The notes under the pieces: model-generated | What the model was told of the DNA's origin: nothing | The model's database searches: none | The model's input: only the letters and a program-made list of their open reading frames with translations | Origin: Phallusia mammillata | Lineage: Eukaryota; Chordata; Ascidiacea; Phlebobranchia; Ascidiidae | NCBI GenBank assembly: GCA_003260075.1 | Contig: QLIY01000724.1 | Span: 1-64,000, forward strand | Direction: 5' to 3' | DNA length: 64,000 nucleotides | Shown here: in pieces, positions 50,601 to 61,558 of the stretch | Position numbering within the stretch: position 1 is the first letter of the stretch | Layout: each line of letters opens with the position of its first letter | Translations under genes and position numbers: made by a program

Positions 50601-52189
50601 ACAAGTCGACACACCTTTTAAATTGCAATCGATTTTATGCTTGGCTTGCCTGTTTATTGGATTTTGTTTATCCCAAAGTTAAACGTCATTGACTTGTTCT
50701 TGCGGGGACTGTCAATCAGGCTTATGGCTAAATGGCGAACGACCTTAAACTATGGGAATGTTAGCGAACTTTGGATATTGATTAAATCGATTTTCTACTG
50801 GTGTTATGGATAACCACATCCTCTTTGATGCGTCTACTGAGTCTGTAAACAAACTTAAAACTATATGGACTACCTAACTTTGTTTTAATTACTTCAAACC
50901 ATGGTAAATCGTTCTTTTTGTACCCGGAACTGCGTCATACAATTGCAGTGATAACAACTTATTGCTTCCCACGCTAGGGTCCACCTACAGTATACTGTAG
51001 GCTACAGCCTGCTATAGCATCTGCGCTTGTTTCTGGGCTTCTTAACTTGCTGTCTTATTGGCTGCCGTAGCCTATATCGAAATCTTTTTAATCAGCATAC
51101 TTTGAAGGCCAAAGCCTAATATACTTGATTTGCCAGATCACAAAAGAACAATATTTTTGATTTGTATGAGAATTCGGTGCCTACACAAGCCGAACTAGCG
51201 GTAAATTACAAAAATTGGTTTGATGTTTTCTGCAACGTTAATTTGAAACCGAATGATGATTTAGAGAAAACTTAGCCTGTCATTAATTGATCCTAATAAA
51301 AGTTCAAAAGTAACAGTGTTTGTCAATAATTCTGAACAAAAGGAATTAATAACAAAAATAACATTCGTTTTTGCACGTTATACCACTTAGTTGTCTACTG
51401 AAGTTTACGTCGGCTATAACTTAATGGCACTTGGGCTATTCTTCATGTTGCTGAATTTAATACAGCAGTAAGACTATATGGTATGCATAGCCGATAATGT
51501 CAGCAAATTCACGAGTTTCGAATTTTGTTTTGGTGTTCAACTAAAATGCGTGTTTTTATATAGGCCCTAATATAGTCATTCAGAATCATTTTAGAACTGT
51601 TCTTATTTTGTTGCAGTTTTCTGTTTTCTCTCATAGTTTACAACAAAATATCGAAAAACTATGTACCATTTCCGTAACAGCGTATTAGATTTACATCCTT
51701 TTCAATAAAAACAATAATTTTAATTGAGGCATTTTACGTTGGCATTAATAAACTTCAGCGTGTAAATCAGCAAATCGGTCGCTGTATTTCAAGTGTTTGT
51801 TTTAGAAAAACAAATGCATTTTGCTTTTATAAGCATCGATCATCAGTGTCTAAAAACAATATATATAGGAACGGAATAAAACCAATAAATAAAAGGAGAA
51901 AATACAAGAATGACCCTCAATCGTCGCAGTCCTTTGATTTACTTGAAAAGAGATTTTATTAATAAGAAAAGATTTACTACGCTGACATTATAGTTCGTTA
52001 ATTTAATTAAATATCAAATCGGAAGAAGCCAATTTCCGTCTAAAACAGAAACGTCCATTTTTGTTCACTGCATAATGTTTCAACCGCCCAGATTTTTTTT
52101 AATTGAGTGTCCTAATTTTCATTCATTTTAATACACTATCACAAACGCCCCTACTGATTTTGGGGGGAAATGAATGTTATTCTTTACAA
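44617..52189. other. 7.6 kb with no recognised gene
   Basis: Upstream flank of the LGR. The open frames are short and show no domain content. It includes the single-N duplication at 45510-45898. The LGR promoter should lie at its left edge, but no core element can be called with confidence. Confidence 0.5.
45510..45898. repeat. Exact 194-bp duplication around a single N
   Basis: 45510-45703 and 45705-45898 appear identical and are joined by one N at 45704. This is an unmerged contig overlap rather than a biological tandem repeat. Confidence 0.9.
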
Positions 52190-52241
52190 CAGGGATCACC
52201 AACCCTATGCCCGCGGGCACCTGGTCGCCCGTTGGATCATT

Positions 52242-52243
<2 letters not shown>

Positions 52244-52332
<89 letters not shown>
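52244..52332 (+). repeat. Poly-G run, 89 nt
   Basis: The longest G run in the window, inside the left part of the hAT element. It is probably an assembly join; the true sequence across it is unknown. Confidence 0.7.
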
Positions 52333-52333
<1 letters not shown>

Positions 52334-52549
52334 AGCGTAATGAGTTGCCTTAATAACGACAACCCAACGGAACCAACCAGCGACACAATTTTTCGTCGCG
52401 ACCTAGTGTAGTATAGTGCCAAGGACCGCACAGCTTAGTAAGATGAGTAATAATGTTTTAAAAGAAATCGGGCTCTGTTTTTTCGTTTGGATGAAAATCG
52501 TGACATGTAAGTTTGACAGACTGAAAACTTTGACAAGTCTGAAGTCGTC

Positions 52550-52616
52550 CACCGTTTTATTAGACATATATATTTCGCCTAAGTAATAGGCATCGTCAGT
52601 ATCTAAAAACAAAACA
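52550..52616 (-). ncRNA. Hammerhead ribozyme motif, downstream copy
   Basis: The minus strand has the core CTGACGA (complement of 52593-52599), stem II GCCT/AGGC with a 7-nt loop and adjoining T, then GAAA, a short AT-rich stem III and cleavage triplet GTC (complement of 52563-52565). Stem I can form between GTTTTT upstream and AAAAC downstream with an internal loop. All invariant core positions are present. Hammerheads are known in Penelope-like pseudo-LTRs. Confidence 0.85.
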
Positions 52617-52879
52617 GCGCTAAAAAATGGTATGCAAGTTTAACTATAAAGCACAAACAAACGTATTAAAAACTGCTGACAGTAAGGTAGAACTGGGACC
52701 TGCAGATGGCGCGGCCAAACACGCACTAGTAAAGATGTAAAGAAAAGGAAAAACGCTCAATCTGTGGCGCGGGGCAAAAAAAGTAGATAAGGACGGCAGA
52801 AGCGTTGTAAAAAACAATGGCGGAAACACTGATAAAAAATGAACGGACAAAATGCGCGTAGGAATAAAAGAATAAAATG

Positions 52880-55723
52880 TTATTTAATGTAGGGTAAAAA
52901 CATTTTTTGTATGTTTATTTCAGCTCCAATCTTGCTGGCCCACTTACTTTCATAGATGTCCAGTAGATGGATAGGTGGCTGCTCCAAAAACTGCACCCGA
53001 AAACACGTGCTGATAGGGTCACGGGCGTTGGCGCTATGCTCTGTGGCATAGTGCTGACAAAGGGCTGCCTTTTCGTTATAATCACCCGGTTTGAATGAAT
53101 TCCACATAGATCTGTGTCCCGTCCAACGTACTGAAAACTTATTTTTTGTTTGACCGACATACTGCTTTTGGCATATTGTGCAGGTGGCAGCATATATGCC
53201 ATAGTTGCGGCATGTGAGTGTTTGCCGTAACTTTGTTACACCCTTTTTGCTTTGTATGTTAGTGGTATAGTCAACCATTCCTTTGTGATTTCCAAAGTGT
53301 CCACACAAAGCACAGTGTCCACAAGGTGCAGATGAGCCCCCAATAGGCATGGAACTGTTTTCCCCGACTTGCGCTAGCCGTCTGTAGCGGGTAAGGAGGT
53401 TTCCGAGTGTTGGTGGTCGTTTGTATGTTGTTGTGATATTTTTTACCAAACTTCGGTCTTTTGCGGAAGGTTGGAGTAGTGATGGAAAGCTCGTTGCCCA
53501 AACATTCAGAGCCTTTTGCGAGCTGTTGCCATTCGAGGGTGGAAATCTGTTTGTCCACATACTTGCTTTTTCAATGACGTCATTTGTCATTGACGTAGGG
53601 AAGCAGGATAGTTTGGCTTTGATACGCAGTTTGCCAAGGCTGGCTCTGAAATCATCGTCACGTTCGTTTAAGCGCCGTAGTCGTTTTGACTCTCCATGTA
53701 TAATGGACTTAAAAACGGAAGGAGGGTGGTGGGACCATCCGTTTAAAAATCGTCGGCCGGTTGCGGTGTCTTTGACGTAGTCTGTTGTTTTAAATTTAAA
53801 TTTATTCTGTCGGCTGATGACGTGGTTTACATCCAGAAATGGAATATGCCCCTCGGTTTGGGCGGTTGTAAGGTAGTTGTGGGTTATTTCCAAACCGTGA
53901 GTGGCAAACACGCTCTCGATACCCCTAATGGTTGTTCTGAAGATATCGTAGCCAAAACAGAGATAAATCATATCGTCAATGAACCTCATGAACAGTTCTG
54001 TTCTTTGTATAAAGCACGCTGCCTGCACCATGATATAATGAACGCCAATGTTGGCGAGCGAGACAGAATGGTTGTCACCAGTTACGATGCCCTTTTTCTG
54101 AGTGTAAAAATTGTCCCCGTGTTTGAGGATGGCATTTTCCAAACATAAGAATGTTAGTTCGATGAGGTTTTCTATACTATGTTTGCTGAAGTTGCTCTCC
54201 GTTGCAAGCGCGTCTTTAAGCGCCGCACGCAGGTGCGACCGGTCCATGTTGTTGTAAAGTGATTTGACATCTGCTGTTACGATAAACAGAGGCGTATCCG
54301 CAAGTTGTTTTTCAATTGTTGATGTTGTCTTGTCCTTCCAATTTAAAAGTTCACGTAAATAATGAGAACTGTCCCGGCAGTACTCAGGAACAACGGCTTG
54401 GTTGTATGAGACACTTATTGGCTTTAACAGATATTCTAAGAACGCTGTAATTCTGGACATGGGTGTGTGACTCAGCGATTGCAGCAACCGAACAGGTATT
54501 TCACTGACGTCCATCTCTACCAGTTGCTTCAAACCCACCTTGTGCGTTTTGAACAAGGGATAGGCGTATGATGGTGTACAACATGAAAAGTGCTTAGCCG
54601 AGGGGCCAGGAACATGTTGATAGCTATTTCCCTTGCATTTTATACCGAGTGTGTGCCATAGCATTATGTCGCTTAAAACGTTATCTCTGTGAAGGTTTAT
54701 GATTTTTTCTTCACACTTCTTTTTGGCCCGAGAAAGGTTTCCTAAGTATACTTCAGAGGAATATTCCAGCTTGACGTGTGTTTCGAGCGATTTTTCCATA
54801 ACCTGTTGGTAGTCTTCATAGTCAATGATTATGATTTTGCCATCCTTGTCCGATTTGCAAATGACAATTGTGTGGCTTGATGTCAGGCGAATCAGCTTGC
54901 GTAGACTCCACTTCATGCTGGTATTAAGGTTGCATCGTTGGTGATACCGTTGCATTACCTTTGTTCCTAATTGACGCAGCTTGGCGAAGGCAATATCACC
55001 ATAAACTTTAATGGCGTCACCAAGAAGGTCTTTATGTGGTCTGGAGTATTTTTGCACTTTTAGTTTTTCGGGTATCGCTGGTTCTTGGTGATTTTCTTCG
55101 AACAGTGAACTCCACTCGAGCCTCCGAACATGTTGGTAGGCATTTAACCACTCGCGATTTTCAATTGTTTCCGTCCACCGTGGTGTAGGAGCGAAATTGA
55201 GACCGTAACTAAGCAACAGCTTGTCGTTAAAATCCAATGTCACGGAGGACTTATTGATAACGGTTTGTCCTAGGTTGTCGACTAACGCTGCTTTTCTTAA
55301 CGTATCACGTCGGTTGTTGTATCTTTTTCTATCTTTCTTGTTTCTCCTGTTTTTTGACGTATTGCTGTAATTGGTGGGTGTTTTGAATTGAGATAAATTG
55401 GTCATTAAGCGCGTTTTTTCCTGTTTTCTGTATAAAAAGTTGAATTTCCTGATATGTTTCCGTTTACATGTCACATTGGCGTATCTTAATTGTTCCCGAT
55501 CAACCTTCGTAAGATTGTGCCAAGAAGGTTCTATTTTGGCCGCTGCGTTTTGCAGTCGAGGAAGGTCTTTAGCAATTCTTCTCTGTTGTTGAATTAAAAG
55601 CAAGTCAAAATCCATACCCTTGCGTTGGTTTGATGGCAGTAGAACGTTGCATGATAAACAACGTTTGAGCAAGACCGTCCTTTGTTTGTACGATACGTAC
55701 TGCAAGAACTGCTTGTTGGTCAT
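52880..55723 (-). CDS. Penelope-like reverse transcriptase with GIY-YIG endonuclease, full length
   Basis: An intact ORF of 947 residues. The N-terminal third is basic with no clear domain. The reverse transcriptase core follows: motif A around residue 484 (TADVKSLYNNMD), motif B region KKGIVTGDNHSVSLANIG and catalytic FIDDM at about 581-585. Near the C-terminus are a Cys-rich CGHCALCGH segment (about 802-808) and a GIY-YIG nuclease (YGIYAATC at about 841-848, YVGQT at 855-859, then R and H, with a downstream E). Known function: target-primed copying of the element, with the GIY-YIG domain nicking DNA. No frameshift or stop, so the copy may be active. Confidence 0.95.
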   Translation of the reverse strand: MTNKQFLQYVSYKQRTVLLKRCLSCNVLLPSNQRKGMDFDLLLIQQQRRIAKDLPRLQNAAAKIEPSWHNLTKVDREQLRYANVTCKRKHIRKFNFLYRKQEKTRLMTNLSQFKTPTNYSNTSKNRRNKKDRKRYNNRRDTLRKAALVDNLGQTVINKSSVTLDFNDKLLLSYGLNFAPTPRWTETIENREWLNAYQHVRRLEWSSLFEENHQEPAIPEKLKVQKYSRPHKDLLGDAIKVYGDIAFAKLRQLGTKVMQRYHQRCNLNTSMKWSLRKLIRLTSSHTIVICKSDKDGKIIIIDYEDYQQVMEKSLETHVKLEYSSEVYLGNLSRAKKKCEEKIINLHRDNVLSDIMLWHTLGIKCKGNSYQHVPGPSAKHFSCCTPSYAYPLFKTHKVGLKQLVEMDVSEIPVRLLQSLSHTPMSRITAFLEYLLKPISVSYNQAVVPEYCRDSSHYLRELLNWKDKTTSTIEKQLADTPLFIVTADVKSLYNNMDRSHLRAALKDALATESNFSKHSIENLIELTFLCLENAILKHGDNFYTQKKGIVTGDNHSVSLANIGVHYIMVQAACFIQRTELFMRFIDDMIYLCFGYDIFRTTIRGIESVFATHGLEITHNYLTTAQTEGHIPFLDVNHVISRQNKFKFKTTDYVKDTATGRRFLNGWSHHPPSVFKSIIHGESKRLRRLNERDDDFRASLGKLRIKAKLSCFPTSMTNDVIEKASMWTNRFPPSNGNSSQKALNVWATSFPSLLQPSAKDRSLVKNITTTYKRPPTLGNLLTRYRRLAQVGENSSMPIGGSSAPCGHCALCGHFGNHKGMVDYTTNIQSKKGVTKLRQTLTCRNYGIYAATCTICQKQYVGQTKNKFSVRWTGHRSMWNSFKPGDYNEKAALCQHYATEHSANARDPISTCFRVQFLEQPPIHLLDIYESKWASKIGAEINIQKMFLPYIK

Positions 55724-55870
55724 ACTGAGCTACACAGGACGTCGCTGCTTGTAGACAATAAACTGTGTAGTATATTATAAATCACGAGTCACCAGAGACT
55801 CAGTACGACAGATGGAGACAACAGTCGCATATAATAACAGACTGAAAACTTTGACAAGTCTGAAGTCGTC

Positions 55871-55937
55871 CACCGTTTTATTAGACATATATATTTCGCC
55901 TAAGTAATAGGCATCGTCAGTATCTAAAAACAAAACA
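55871..55937 (-). ncRNA. Hammerhead ribozyme motif, junction copy
   Basis: Same sequence as the downstream copy: CTGACGA at the complement of 55914-55920 and GTC at the complement of 55884-55886. It lies between the truncated and full ORFs, so it would cut a read-through transcript into unit-length RNA with its 5' end upstream of the full ORF. Confidence 0.85.
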
Positions 55938-56190
55938 GCGCTAAAAAATGGTATGCAGGTATAACTATAAAGCACAAACAAAACATATTAAAAACTGCTG
56001 ACAGTAAGGTAGAACTAGGACCTGCAGATGGCGCGGCCAAACACGCACTAGTAAAGATGGAAAGAAAAGGAAAAACGCTCAATCTGTGGCGCGGGGCAAA
56101 AGAAGGTAGATAAGGACGGCAGAAGCGTTGTAAAAACCAATGGCGGAAACACTGATAAAAATGAACGCGTAGGAATAAACAAATAAAATG

Positions 56191-57825
56191 TTATTTAATG
56201 TAGGGTAAAAACATTTTTTGTAAGTTTATTTCAGCTCCAATCTTGCTGGCCCACTTACTTTCATAGATGTCCAGTAGATGGATAGGTGGCTGCTCCAAAA
56301 ACTGCACCCGAAAACACGTGCTGATAGGGTCACGGGCGTTGGCGCTATGCTCTGTGGCATAGTGCTGACAAAGGGCTGCCTTTTCGTTATAATCACCCGG
56401 TTTGAAAGAATTCCACATAGATCTGTGTCCCGTCCAACGTACTGAAAACTTATTTTTTGTTTGACCGACATACTGCTTTTGGCATATTGTGCAGGTGGCA
56501 GCATATATGCCATAGTTGCGGCATGTGAGTGTTTGCCGTAACTTTGTTACACCCTTTTTGCTTTCTATGTTAGTGGTATAGTCAACCATTCCTTTGTGAT
56601 TTCCAAAGTGTCCACACAAAGCACAGTGTCCACAAGGTGCAGATGAGCCCCCAATAGGCATGGAACTGTTTTCCCCGACTTGCGCTAGCCGTCTGTAGCG
56701 GGTAAGGAGGTTTCCGAGTGTTGGTGGTCGTTTGTATGTTATTGTGATATTTTTTACCAAACTTCGGTCTTTTGCGGAAGGTTGTAGTAGTAATGGAAAG
56801 CTCGTTGCCCAAACATTCAGAGCCTTTTGCGAGCTGTTGCCATTCGAGGGTGGAAATCTGTTTGTCCACATACTTGCTTTTTCAATGACGTCATTTGTCA
56901 TTGACGTAGGGAAGCAGGATAGTTTGGCTTTGATACGCAGTTTGCCAAGGCTGGCTCTGAAATCATCGTCACGTTCGTTTAAGCGCCGTAGTCGTTTTGA
57001 CTCTCCATGTATAATGGACTTAAAAACGGAAGGAGGGTGGTGGGACCATCCGTTTAAAAATCGTCGGCCGGTTGCGGTGTCTTTGACGTAGTCTGTTGTT
57101 TTAAATTTAAATTTATTCTGTCGGCTGATGACGTGGTTTACATCCAGAAATGGAATATGCCCCTCGGTTTGGGCGGTTGTAAGGTAGTTGTGGGTTATTT
57201 CCAAACCGTGAGTGGCAAACACGCTCTCGATACCCCTAATGGTTGTTCTGAAGATATCGTAGCCAAAACAGAGATAAATCATATCGTCAATGAACCTCAT
57301 GAACAGTTCTGTTTTTTGTATAAAGCACGCTGCCTGCACCATGATATAATGAACGCCAATGTTGGCGAGCGAGACAGAATGGTTGTCACCAGTTACGATG
57401 CCCTTTTTCTGAGTGTAAAAATTGTCCCCGTGTTTGAGGATGGCATTTTCCAAACATAAGAATGTTAGTTCGATGAGGTTTTCTATACTATGTTTGCTGA
57501 AGTTGCTCTCCGTTGCAAGCGCGTCTTTAAGCGCCGCACGCAGGTGCGACCGGTCCATGTTGTTGTAAAGTGATTTGACATCTGCTGTTACGATAAACAG
57601 AGGCGTATCCGCAAGTTGTTTTTCAATTGTTGATGTTGTCTTTTCCTTCCAATTTAAAAGTTCACGTAAATAATGAGAACTGTCCCGGCAGTACTCAGGA
57701 ACAACGGCTTGGTTGTATGAGACACTTATTGGCTTTAACAGATATTCTAAGAACGCTGTAATTCTGGACATGGGTGTGTGACTCAGCGATTGCAGCAACC
57801 GAACAGGTATTTCACTGACGTCCAT
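56191..57825 (-). pseudogene. Penelope-like element ORF, 5'-truncated copy
   Basis: 544 codons corresponding to residues 404-947 of the full neighbour, with only a handful of substitutions (for example Lys for Asp before KTTSTIEKQ). Truncation occurs exactly at the 12-bp target duplication, so the upstream 403 codons were never inserted. The RT and GIY-YIG motifs are intact, but there is no native start. Confidence 0.93.
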
Positions 57826-58140
57826 ATGTAAGTTTGAACAATATCACTTTGACAATGATACAAAACACATTTTATTTGAACACATTGCTTCAACATGTTT
57901 GTACTTATGTTTTGAACTGGTAGCCCTCGAGCCATTTGGTTATCTTAAGGTAGCCCTCGGGTTTCAAAAGGTTGGTGACCCCTGCTTTACAATTTACAAG
58001 GCAAGCCATATACAGGTAAAGATTCAATAGTACGTTTTGCAACTAAACAACGTAAATTAATCCATATGTGTTTTTTGAAACGGTAGATTTCCACCACGAA
58101 AAACAAATTGTAACTTTCGTCACACATGACGGGCACACTC

Positions 58141-58170
58141 TCACGTGATGAATCATGACGTATGACGTCA
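58141..58170. promoter_or_regulatory. E-box and CRE upstream of CHMP1
   Basis: TCACGTGA (58141-58148) and a full palindromic CRE TGACGTCA (58163-58170) sit about 570-590 bp upstream of the CHMP1 start codon, close to the hAT end. TCACGTGA is the core bound by MiT/TFE-type bHLH factors that control lysosomal genes; its use here is inference. Confidence 0.35.
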
Positions 58171-58732
58171 TGTGATCAAACATAAACAGAAGTGATTCTA
58201 CGTCACATCAAGTCAGCTGAGTCTTGGTCAGAAAAGTTCAATTTGTAATTTGTATTTTTCATTTCATTGTGTCTATCCTGCTTAGCAAACCTACCAAGGG
58301 TCTTTCTTACGAATTTATATTTCAGTAAGCGAAAAAACTTCTTATTTTTGAGTGCAGTAAGCTGCTAAGTACTTCGTTAGTGCGACAGACTTGCATTTGG
58401 TTTTACTATTCCAAGTGTTTATGAGGCAAGCTGTATTGATTTATCAAAGTGTTTCTTTTGAAACTTTTTTGGTTTGGTGCGTGTATTCCCCTTTTGAAAT
58501 TTGTATTGTGGATATTGGTATATTGTTTTCGTGAATGTTTTCACGGATTTGTTGTACATGATTTGCTATCCAGAAAACGTAATTGGGTAAAGCTGAATAC
58601 AATATACTCCCTAGTGTATGCTGAACAAATTCACCTGTCCTAAAATCACACAACCATATTTTTTCTGTGTGTTTTAGAGTATACTAACTTTTGTAGTTTA
58701 TCTTAAAAGAGTTGCTCCAGAACATCATCAAG

Positions 58733-59114
58733 ATGCCGAACATGGAAAGTAAGTATAATGTTGTAGACTTAGAATGCTGCAAGGTGTATATTTCCTAGTA
58801 ATATGACTAACCTATGTATACAAATACTTTTTTAGCATGCCTCTTTGAGCTGAAAATGGCTACCAAAAGTCTCCTGAGAGAGAGCAAAAAATGTGAAAAA
58901 GAAGAAAAATCACAAAAATTGAAACTCAAACAAGCTATTGCTAAAAATAACATGGAGGTATGTTACACTGTGAGAAATGTAATTTGAATAGAACAGCAAG
59001 GCAACTAGTAAAACCCAATAGTATTTGTGTAAACGACATTTTGTACTTACAGGTTTATGTGTTTTTGTATATATAACAAACAATTGAATAAACTACACAT
59101 ACTTTAGGTTCCAG

Positions 59115-59151
<37 letters not shown>

Positions 59152-61558
59152 TTTTTATAGCGAAATGCATTTGTTTTGATAAAACAAATAAAACATAGTG
59201 ACAGATTTAGTGGTTTTTCACACTGAATTTTCTTCATGTTGCAGTGGTTGACATTTTTGATGCTTTTGTGTTTGTTTGTAATGCATTACTATGATACTGT
59301 TGGTGACTTTTTAATACATGCAACATATGCAGGGTGCAAAAATTCATGCAGAAAATGCTATTCGTCAAAAAAATCAGGCACTTAACTTTTTGCGCATGAG
59401 TGCAAGAGTGGATGCCATCAGTTCCCGTGTTCAAACTGCCATTCAAATGAAAAATGTAAGTATTGTTTTCCACTTACTAGTAAACAATGTGAGGAGTTTG
59501 ATGAAAAATATGATGGCCCGAAAAATACAAAAAGTGTCATGCTTTGTTATTCAAACATTTCTCCAAATGCTAATGTCATCATCAGTGATATGAGGGGCCA
59601 GTTACATTTGTACTTATATATTTCTTATGTGTAGACATAATTTTGTGTTTTTCTACTATTGTGTTTTTGACAAGTTGTTGGTGGTTGGCAATAATTCAAT
59701 TTTACCAGGTGCAAGTACTGGAAACCTTTGTTGAATAGTAATATGCCCAATATAATTCATATGAGCATTTTGTGGCAAGACTACAGGCACTTTTATTTGC
59801 CCATGTTATGGTACTTGCAAGAAATGTTTGTGGTAAAATATTTTGCTGAATTTTATGTGTACGTACAGATTTGCCTTGTCTTTTACTAGATCGTCTGTTT
59901 TTACTCCTTATTTCTGTAACTGAAATGCACCAGAGTGTGAATATCAGAAAAAAAGGGGTGCACACAAAAGTTTTATGATAAAAATGACATACCGATTAGT
60001 GATGGGATGATACCAGGTTTTGAAGCGAGTACCGAGTACGAGTACCACATATATATATATTCGATACCGAGTACTTAAGTGTAGTGTTGTACTTAGTTGT
60101 ATATCACTCGCTAATTTATCTGNATACCTTCGATACCGAGTACTTAAGTGTAGTGTTGTACTTAGTTGTATGTCACTCGCTAATTTATCTGCCATGGTCG
60201 TGCGCACACACATGCCGAAAAATGTTTCTCCAACGTGATAGCGAAAAAGATATACGTAAACTGGCGGAACTTTTTTCCAACTTTGTGCTGTCCGAAGCAA
60301 ATATTGGCAATAAGTTGCCCGTATTCTTATGGTGTAAATCAGCCTTCGGTATCGCAAACTGAGCAAAGCCCCCCCCCCACTCGTCCCATCACTAATATCG
60401 ATATTCTGTGACAAGCAAAATGTTAACCCCTTTGGAACATACGTTTGTTCATGTTGCCTTTAAAATTATGCTGACTAGGTATAAGTATTTTGAAACTGTT
60501 TACACTAAACTTCTCTACAGCTTATATGACATTCATCTTATGCTGGGATTACCAACTCTCAACTCTTTGAATGCTATATGTTTATGCGGCCCCACCCTTT
60601 CCTTGATATCCAAAAAATGTGTTCTGCCTAAGCAGTATAATTTTAGGTCCTATTTTGGCATAGACATTTCAACAGAATTGCATTGTTTCTCAAAATAAAC
60701 GGCTCTTAATTTACAACGTTGTTGCTACTTGGAATATAAAAACACATATACATTACTGTTTTGTTTGCGAATCTGTAGTTTCATCTCTCCCCCCCCCCAT
60801 GTGTTCTGCCTAAGCAGTATAATTTTAGGTCCTATTTTGGCATAGAGATTTCAACAGAATTGCATTGTTTCTCAAAATAAACAGCTCTTAATTTACAACG
60901 TTGTTGATACTTGGAATATAAAAACACATATACATTATTGTTTTGTTTGCGAATCTGTGGTTTCATCTCCTTACATTTGTACATTGTTTATTCACAGGTT
61001 ACCAAAAATATGTCAAGTGTGACCAAAAACATGGAGGCAACAATGAGATCAATGAACTTAGAAAAGGTTACTAGCAACTTGTTTAACCACAGTTTTATAA
61101 CCAACACACATTTGTTTAAAGTTATTGCAAATAATTTTGCCTTTTAGATTTCACAACTCATGGAGCGATTTGAAAAACAATTTGAAAACCTGGATATTCA
61201 GTCTCAATATATGGAAAGTGCCATGAGTGGAACCACACAACAATTTGCACCTGAGGATGAAGTTAGAAATCTTATGCAAAAGACTGCTGACGAAGCTGGG
61301 TATGTTTATGCATCAGTTTTTGTTAATTTAGTTCCTACAAAATAAAGAAAATGATTTCACCTGCTAAACTGTCATTGTTTGTGCCAAAGTGTAGATAAAA
61401 AATTCCTATAATTATGATTAAATAAGTGTATTTTTGTGTTTGTTAGGCTTGAAATGAACTTGGAAATTCCCGGCGCAGCCTCAACATCACTAGCCACAAG
61501 CACAGCATCCACAGAACAGGACGAGCTTTCGCAGAGACTCGCCAGACTTCGAGAATAA
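58733..61558 (+). CDS. CHMP1: CHMP1 (ESCRT-III subunit), complete
   Basis: Six exons: 58733-58748, 58836-58957, 59333-59455, 60998-61066, 61148-61299, 61447-61558, giving 197 residues plus stop, the normal CHMP1 length. The protein starts MPNMETCLFELKMATKSL, has the basic first helix of the ESCRT-III core, the VTKNMSSVTKNMEATMRSMN helix and ends DELSQRLARLRE, a clear MIM1 motif for VPS4/MIT binding. Known role: membrane scission in multivesicular body sorting, abscission and envelope repair, in the cytosol and at endosomes. Introns carry poly-C joins, a duplicated segment and a MITE but no coding damage. 1A and 1B cannot be separated with certainty; the sequence looks closer to 1B. Confidence 0.96.
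59115..59151 (+). repeat. Poly-C run in CHMP1 intron
   Basis: A 37-nt C run, the complement of the G runs elsewhere, consistent with a contig end joined in reverse orientation. Confidence 0.65.
59997..60394. mobile_element. hAT-like MITE with TAGTGATGGG ends
   Basis: Terminal inverted repeats TAGTGATGGGATGA and TAGTGATGGGACGA (right end inverted). An 8-bp flanking duplication ATACCGAT/ATATCGAT (59989-59996, 60395-60402) has one mismatch. It contains a single-N duplication at 60123 and a C run at 60369-60379, so its true length is uncertain. It lies in the third intron of CHMP1. Confidence 0.75.
60061..60191. repeat. Duplication around a single N (60123)
   Basis: A segment of about 62 bp starting TCGATACCGAGTACTTAAGT occurs before and after the N with one mismatch: an unmerged overlap inside the MITE. 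Confidence 0.85.
60620..60970. repeat. Duplicated intron segment across poly-C (60788-60798)
   Basis: 60620-60787 and 60799-60970 are nearly identical with a few substitutions, in CHMP1 intron 3. Confidence 0.8.

Larger units (their letters stand above)
52517..57825 (-). mobile_element. Tandem Penelope-like element (5'-truncated copy plus full copy)
   Basis: The insertion is bounded by a perfect 12-bp target duplication ATGTAAGTTTGA (52505-52516 and 57826-57837). In transcription order (minus strand): a 5'-truncated ORF (57825-56191), its 3' UTR, a hammerhead-bearing repeat (about 55840-55940), the leader and full ORF (55723-52880), a 3' UTR and a second hammerhead-bearing repeat (about 52517-52616). 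The two units are nearly identical. This head-to-tail layout with pseudo-LTRs is typical of Penelope-like elements, and one target duplication around both units implies a single insertion. Confidence 0.93.
52190..57984. mobile_element. hAT-type element carrying a nested Penelope-like insertion
   Basis: The left end is CAGGGATCACCAACC; the right end, inverted, is CAGGGGTCACCAACC. A perfect 8-bp target duplication CTTTACAA flanks it at 52182-52189 and 57985-57992. Without the nested retroelement (52517-57825) and one copy of its 12-bp target, about 475 bp remain, including an 89-nt G run, so the host is a small non-autonomous hAT copy with no transposase. Confidence 0.9.

Noticed and set aside
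53421-54148. Plus-strand open frames of 119 and 108 aa, repeated at 56732-57459
   Set aside because: Antisense to the reverse transcriptase ORFs; repeated only because the element is.
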